64,000 nucleotides of DNA from Triplophysa rosa. Taxonomy: Eukaryota > Chordata > Actinopteri > Cypriniformes > Nemacheilidae. Shown piece by piece: positions 58,981 through 64,000 of the stretch (positions are counted from its first letter, which is position 1; every line of letters begins with the position of its first letter). The stretch spans positions 27,013,972 through 27,077,971 of the forward strand of contig NC_079898.1 of NCBI RefSeq assembly GCF_024868665.1. Reading direction: 5' to 3'. The translations under genes were made by a program, and so were the position numbers. The notes beneath the pieces are model-generated. The model searched no databases, had not been told where the DNA came from, and was given only the letters and a program-made list of their open reading frames with translations.

Positions 58981-60997
58981 ATAGAAATGAACATACTTTT
59001 CAGAAGCCTGACATTTCTGCTTAAAATATCTTTTCTTATTGATCTTATGTAATATTCTAATTTTCTGAGACACTGAATTTTGGGTTTTCTTTATCTGTAA
59101 GCCATAATCATCAAAATGTCAAGAAATAAAGGCTTGAAATATTTCACTCTGTGTAATGAATCTATAGAATATATGGGTTTCACTTTCTGAAATGAGTGAC
59201 AAAAAATATTGACCTTTTTCACCATATTCTCATTTTTTGAGATGTACCTGTACTAACGCGAAATGGGAGTGGCCGTTGTTGCCTACTGTCACGAACATCA
59301 AAATACATCTGCATTTAAGTATTTATTCAATCGTTATTCCGTCTGTAATGTTTTCTGTATACTTACATTTATTCATTAAGCGAAGCATCTTTTATTACAT
59401 TTTATTAATGCAGTGTTGCGTCACTAAACTTTGAGTTGTGGGTAATATCAGCCGTTAAGTGTCCATGGAATCACACTTTGAATTACTTTGAGAGTACTCA
59501 TTTCAGTATACTATGATTTGGGACGTACCAATTCTATTTTTGAATTCTATTTGGGACGGACAGTATGCGGATTGGGAAGTAGCTACTGTCACTGGAGGCA
59601 AACAGGAAGAGGAAGTAGACAGTGATGATGTCATAGCAGATACAAAGCCGACCTTTCACACTCCTGTGTTTTCCTGTCTGATACGCAGAGTTGTGTTTGT
59701 GTTTATTGATGAGAAATTCAGCAGGACGTGTTGCCGTCAGTCAGATTTCTGTTGAAACAGCATCATTTGTGTTTATTCTTTGTCTGTGGTTTGGAATACA
59801 GGACATAATGTCCCTGATGAAATTACCCTTGGGTTTTATTCCAGTAAAAGTGGAGAAACCACAGCACCTTTTTTGGGGGTCGGTTGCCTACCATTTCTAT
59901 AACCGTGGTGAGTTTGTGGTTACAGTGTTTTTACTATAGTAATCATGTTTTGTTTAGGTTTTATTTGTGGTGAAGTTGGAAGCTGTCGATCAGATGAACT
60001 CGGCGCGTGTTTTCTGGTTTGTTTAAACATGGTGAACATTCTCAACATGAGCTGCTGTTTTATTGAGTTCATCGGCCTCTGAAGTGTGGTTTACACACGG
60101 CTGGATGCTTACTAACGAGTGAACATCAGCTCTGCTCTCCGTCACACTGATTCACAGACTGTTGATTTTGTTCATGTGCACTCCATTAATACTCTTCCTC
60201 CCACCACAGAAGACACACATCAACACTTTTTCTGTGCGACTCTGACATAAATCTAGACATTAGGACATGTTAGGACACAAGTCTGAAAAAGCTTAAGATT
60301 GTACTCTCAATCCTTACAGTATGAAAAGTTTTATTAGAGATTTTAGATGAGTGGGAAGCGTTCATGATGCTAAACTACAAAAACATTCTATTTTGGAGTT
60401 ACTGTGTCCGAAAACATATCGTATATCAGCATGTCTCCAGCACCCAGAGGATCTGCTCCTATAGTTCTGATCATATAGAATTTACTGTTATTCTGAAAAC
60501 TAATAGTAGAATAAATACTTTAAGTGCCTTCAGGGTTTTGACTGGGAAATATGTGAAATTTGTGATCTTTTTTTCTCCAAAATGTTTCTCGAGCATTTTA
60601 TTAATATCTTCACAGCAGATAAACACAAGAATTAAATCTAAAAAGATGTTAAGGAGTCTTGTAGAGTTTGTTGTGTATTGAGGACCGGCAGCTCTTCTGT
60701 CACTCCCATCAGACGCAGGAAACTCTGACAAACAATTTCAGGAAGTTTGGTTTGGCTTCAGAGGAGTCACTTGTGATATAATGTTGTGTATTTTTAGTGT
60801 GTTTGGTCTTGCAGTGCGACTGAGAGGCTTCAGAGATTTCTGTGTACGACCAGCATATTTCTGTGTGAACTTCACATGAAGTTATAGAATAAACACCTGA
60901 AGTATGCCCTGGGCCGTGTGAAATCATCAGAAGCAGGAAGATGATGATGATAATGCAATATCGCTCGAGTAGTCGTGTATGTAGTGTTCGATTGCAC

Positions 60998-61250
60998 GGG
61001 GCAATCGTGGCCTGAAGGTTAGAGACTCGGACTCGTGACCAGAAGGTTACCGGTTTGATCCTCAGGGCCGGCTGGTAACAACCAGCCCCACCTGCTCCCC
61101 GGGCGCTGCAGTGATAGCTGCCCACTGCTCCGGGTGTACGTGTGGTCACCACTTGCTGTGCGTGTGGTCACTACTCTCTGGATGGGTTACATGCAGAGGT
61201 CACATTTCGGGTATGGGTCACCACACTTGACAAATAGGTCACTTCACTTC
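60998..61250 (+). repeat. HE1/V-SINE-like SINE, second copy
   Basis: The head GGGGCAATCGTGGCCTGAAG and 'CCGGTTTGATCCTCAGGGCC' (A- and B-box-like) are followed by 'CTGCTCCCCGGGCGCTGCAG', as in the copy at 7115. The central 'CCTTGAGCAAGG' block is deleted. The tail ends TCACTTCACTTCAC. Confidence 0.75.
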
Positions 61251-61252
61251 AC

Positions 61253-61316
61253 ATATCCTCATGGCTGTGATTAGGCCGGATTATTGCCTCCGGCCTAATC
61301 ACAGCCATGAGGATAT
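61253..61316. repeat. Perfect 28-bp inverted repeat (hairpin)
   Basis: ATATCCTCATGGCTGTGATT... (61253-61280) and its exact reverse complement (61289-61316) are separated by 8 bases. It directly follows the SINE tail. Confidence 0.95.
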
Positions 61317-61349
61317 AAGAACACGACTACGAGAGCGATATTGCATGTA

Positions 61350-62290
61350 TACATCAGTTCGACGGCACAAGTTTGTAGATAAACCAGAAACAACGTCGGA
61401 GTGTCTTTAAACCCCTCCGGTTTTATAGGAAATGGGGAACTACTTTCTTCCGCCACGAATCCAAGCCCAGCATAACAGTTAAACCTCCGCTACTAAATCC
61501 AAACAATCACTTCTTTTAAATTTGCGCTGTGCTGAGAGACTTTTAAAAGGCAACTCACTGAGAATGTGTTAATCCCATTTCTATGATCTTGATCGAGACC
61601 CTCTCTGTAATCTTTTTAAACAATGAGTGCAGAGCGCTGTGAATAAATGGATAAGAGACACCGCCAACACTGACAACGTTTAGTTTCACTCAAGTGTGTT
61701 CCAATTATCATGGTGTATGTGCGCCACCTAGTGGCCATTTTAAGTATTGAAGTTTGCGCAGTGTTGAGATTTAGATCTCATTCACCTAGTTTCGGTTCAC
61801 AACGCGAACAATCTTTGCTTGGAGAAAGATATGCCTGTAAGTTTATTTACTATCTGTAAGCGTTCATATTATGTGTTAACACAATATTGATTCTTGGAAG
61901 TTAAACTGTGATCGATATGGTGATAATGAAAGAAAGTCCCATCGCATCACATATGTACACAGCGTTATATGTCGGCTATACCAAACGAATGAATGTGCAG
62001 TGAGTAATTTCATATCTTGTGTATTGTATGCCAGTTTTACAAAAAAAAGAGAGAGAGAGCATCACAGAAGTAAACATTCTGGAAAGGATAAACTGCTTCG
62101 TGTGTTTGTTTGCTAGCAATCTTAACTTCTTCAGAGTAACGCAGTTGCGAGGACAGCATAGTCCCAGTTAGTTTAGTGGCGGAGTGACACAAACAGTCAG
62201 TGAAGCGGTTCAACGGTCAGTTCCCGTGATGATCCTGGCGGAATATCAACCAATCAGATTCGAGAACCAGAGAGCACTGATGTATAAAGA
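61350..62290. other. adgra2 intron 2 sequence without recognised elements
   Basis: A (GA)n run near 62050; nothing coding recognised. Confidence 0.4.
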
Positions 62291-62410
62291 ATTATATTAT
62301 ACAAAATAAATCCCTTGTATTAAATACATGCAATAATGTAATTGTTGTCAAACAAAAACTCTGAATCGGTCTCACTGATGTCTCATTTTCTTCTCTCTGT
62401 GTCTCTTTAG

Positions 62411-62482
62411 AGATCTCGGCAGTAATCTCATTAGCAGAATCGCCTCCGCTGCGTTTCACGGCCTGACAGCTCTTAAGAGACT
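62411..62482 (+). CDS. adgra2: adgra2 exon 3 (leucine-rich repeat)
   Basis: A second 72-nt LRR exon with the same phase, between TCTCTTTAG and AGACT|GTAAGT. It encodes 'DLGSNLISRIASAAFHGLTA' plus LKRL. The family then continues with further LRR exons, which are not seen before 64000, so intron 3 runs past the right edge. Confidence 0.9.
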
Positions 62483-62627
62483 GTAAGTAGGATTGAAACA
62501 CAACCGGCCTCTTTACTGGGATGTGTTTCTAAAACAACTGTAAACAATTTAAAGGTTGAATATTTTACTTTTTGTTTTCATGATACTGAGTATTTGTTTC
62601 CATTTCTAACACTCTTTTAAGATCAAT

Positions 62628-62932
62628 CAGGTTTAGGTCCCCACTAACATATAAAAACCAAGTCCACACACACAAACGCATGCATGCACACAAACACGCA
62701 AACACAGACACACGCACGCAAACACACACAAACGCACGCGTGCACACAAACACACAAGCACAAACACAGACACACACACACACACGCACGCAAACACACG
62801 CACACACACAAACGCACGCGTGCACACAAACACGCACAAACACACACACGCAAACACACACACACAAATGCACGCACGTATCTACACACACAAAGACGCA
62901 CACACACAAATGTGCGCACACAAACACACACG
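62628..62932. repeat. CA/CG microsatellite with a fragment of the TG-associated element
   Basis: About 270 bases of CACA/ACGC units (62660-62932). They are preceded by AGGTTTAGGTCCCCACTAAC, the reversed end of the element at 8451. Confidence 0.85.
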
Positions 62933-63675
62933 GATGTTCCAGCAGAAACAGGATCTGTGTGGTTGGTTTAATGTTCTTGTGATTGGAGGATTTGTGCGTC
63001 TGATTGTGGTTGTGTGTGCCAGTTAAGAGCTGTTGTTGGGTTTAATTTGAGTGTGTGGTTCCAGTCGCTCCGCTGGGCTAATTTAAGAGCTCTGAACCCT
63101 TCATTACACAACTGAAGACTGAATCACTCAACCACAGCTGAAACACATGTGTGATATCACACACACACACAACTGCAGAACACGTGACATGTAGCACATA
63201 TGCACACACAGCACATGCAGACAGAAGATGAATGATCCGTACATGTGTGTTATTGATTGTGAGGTGTGTTTGTATCTAGAGGTCATTAGAGACACTTACA
63301 TTCCCATTCAGCTTTCAGAACACTTCAGACCTCCAGAACCTTCTCACTGCACCGTGTTTCCATCCCAGCGGGAAATCCTGTTGCTCAGAGGTTTCTCTAG
63401 GATTGCTCAGGAGATCTGAGTTAGGCTTCATTTAAACAATCATTTTGTGTTCAATTGTCGTCTCTTTCCAGGAAAGATGTGTGTTTCTGGTGTTTTCTGT
63501 TGTTGTTTAATGCTCTCTCTGGTGCAGTGGTCACGAACGCTGATATGAAATATTGAGCAATAATCACACAGATTCTTCTGATGTCTCTGTGTTTATGAGA
63601 GCTGATATTAAACATTTATTCACAACTTCACTGATTCACTCTGATGCAAAACCTTCACTGATGTCAGCTTATTCA
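62933..63675. other. adgra2 intron 3 sequence
   Basis: No exon or repeat recognised apart from short CA runs. Confidence 0.4.
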
Positions 63676-63679
63676 TCTC

Positions 63680-64000
63680 AATTGTGTGTGTGTGTGTGTC
63701 TCTGTGTGTGTGTCTCTGTTTGTGTGTTTGTGTCTCTGTGTTCGTTCGTTCGTTCGTGTGTGTGTGTGTGTGTGTGTGTGTCTCTCTCTGTGTGTGTGTG
63801 TCTCTCTCTATGTGTGTGTGTCTCTGTGCGTGTGTGTGTGTGTGTGTGTGTGTCGCTCTCTCTCTGTGTGTGTGTGTGTGTGTGTCTCTCTCTATGTGTG
63901 TGTGTGTGTCTGTGTGTGTGTGTCTCTGTGTGTGTGTGTCTGTTTGTGTGTTTGTGTCTCTGTGTTCGTTCGTTCGTGTGTGTGTGTGTCTCTCTCTATG
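63680..64000. repeat. Complex TG/TCTC/GTTC microsatellite
   Basis: Mixed (TG)n, (TCTC)n and TTCG repeats running to the right edge. Blocks such as TCTCTCTATGTGTGTGTGTG recur, suggesting higher-order duplication. Confidence 0.95.

Larger units (their letters stand above)
57208..59250 (+). mobile_element. Older Tc1-type transposon copy, hit by a second Tc1
   Basis: The ends CAGGCACATCTCAAAAAATG and its near-complement CATTTTTTGAGATGTACCTG are flanked by TA (57206-57207 and 59251-59252). The inverted repeats run inward about 160 bases on both sides. Only the 3' part of a transposase remains inside. The left repeat is interrupted at a TA by the younger element at 57286-58506. Confidence 0.85.

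Noticed and set aside
61253..61316. Rho-independent terminator or microRNA precursor
   Set aside because: A eukaryotic genome makes a bacterial terminator irrelevant. The perfect stem without bulges and its SINE-edge position fit a transposon palindrome better than a miRNA.
1..64000. CRISPR array, operon or phage-like system
   Set aside because: No regularly spaced repeats with unique spacers and no bacterial gene organisation; the window is vertebrate DNA.

Overview
The window is a stretch of teleost fish nuclear DNA, most likely a cypriniform (zebrafish/carp-like). The evidence is spliced vertebrate genes with GT-AG introns, abundant TG/CA microsatellites, HE1/V-type and other tRNA-derived SINEs, BEL/Pao, Tc1, hAT and Harbinger remnants, and very little coding DNA. 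A 766-base run of N (45735-46500) shows it is a scaffold from a draft assembly. No bacterial-type operon, CRISPR array, rRNA or functional tRNA gene was seen.

Layout. 1-4350: 3' part of a BEL/Pao LTR retrotransposon (pol broken within the integrase, then a polypurine tract and the start of the 3' LTR), followed by a small foldback element. 4551-16600: gene-free DNA with SINEs, foldback repeats, a TG-associated inverted-repeat element, microsatellites and a 1.9 kb hAT element (13728-15660, 8-bp target duplication). About 16690-43077: a complete GABA-A receptor subunit gene of the pi/zeta class on the + strand. It has a probable non-coding first exon ending at 16885 and nine coding exons (22490-42087) that splice in phase to 456 codons plus stop: signal peptide, Cys-loop, four membrane segments. 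Its introns hold several datable transposon insertions, including a Tc1 element (27661-30865) split by an apparent 1.58 kb solo LTR. 42088-51600: 3' UTR, an inverted pair of a small hAT-like element, two near-identical repeat copies flanking the assembly gap, and a decayed Harbinger. 52190 to the right edge: the 5' end of an adhesion GPCR gene that I recognise as adgra2 (gpr124): signal-peptide exon plus two 72-nt leucine-rich-repeat exons; the rest lies beyond the window. Its introns hold a TTAA-flanked inverted-repeat element with promoter-like content and an intact-looking 346-codon Tc1/mariner transposase gene (57434-58474, DD36E spacing) nested inside an older DD34E Tc1 copy.

The two host genes lie head-to-tail about 10 kb apart and are not obviously connected: one makes a chloride-channel subunit, the other a Wnt7/Reck co-receptor of brain vasculature. 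I found no convincing undescribed biological system. The most informative structures are the nested transposons with readable target-site duplications, the possibly still functional DD36E transposon, and a promoter-like inverted-repeat element inside adgra2 intron 1.
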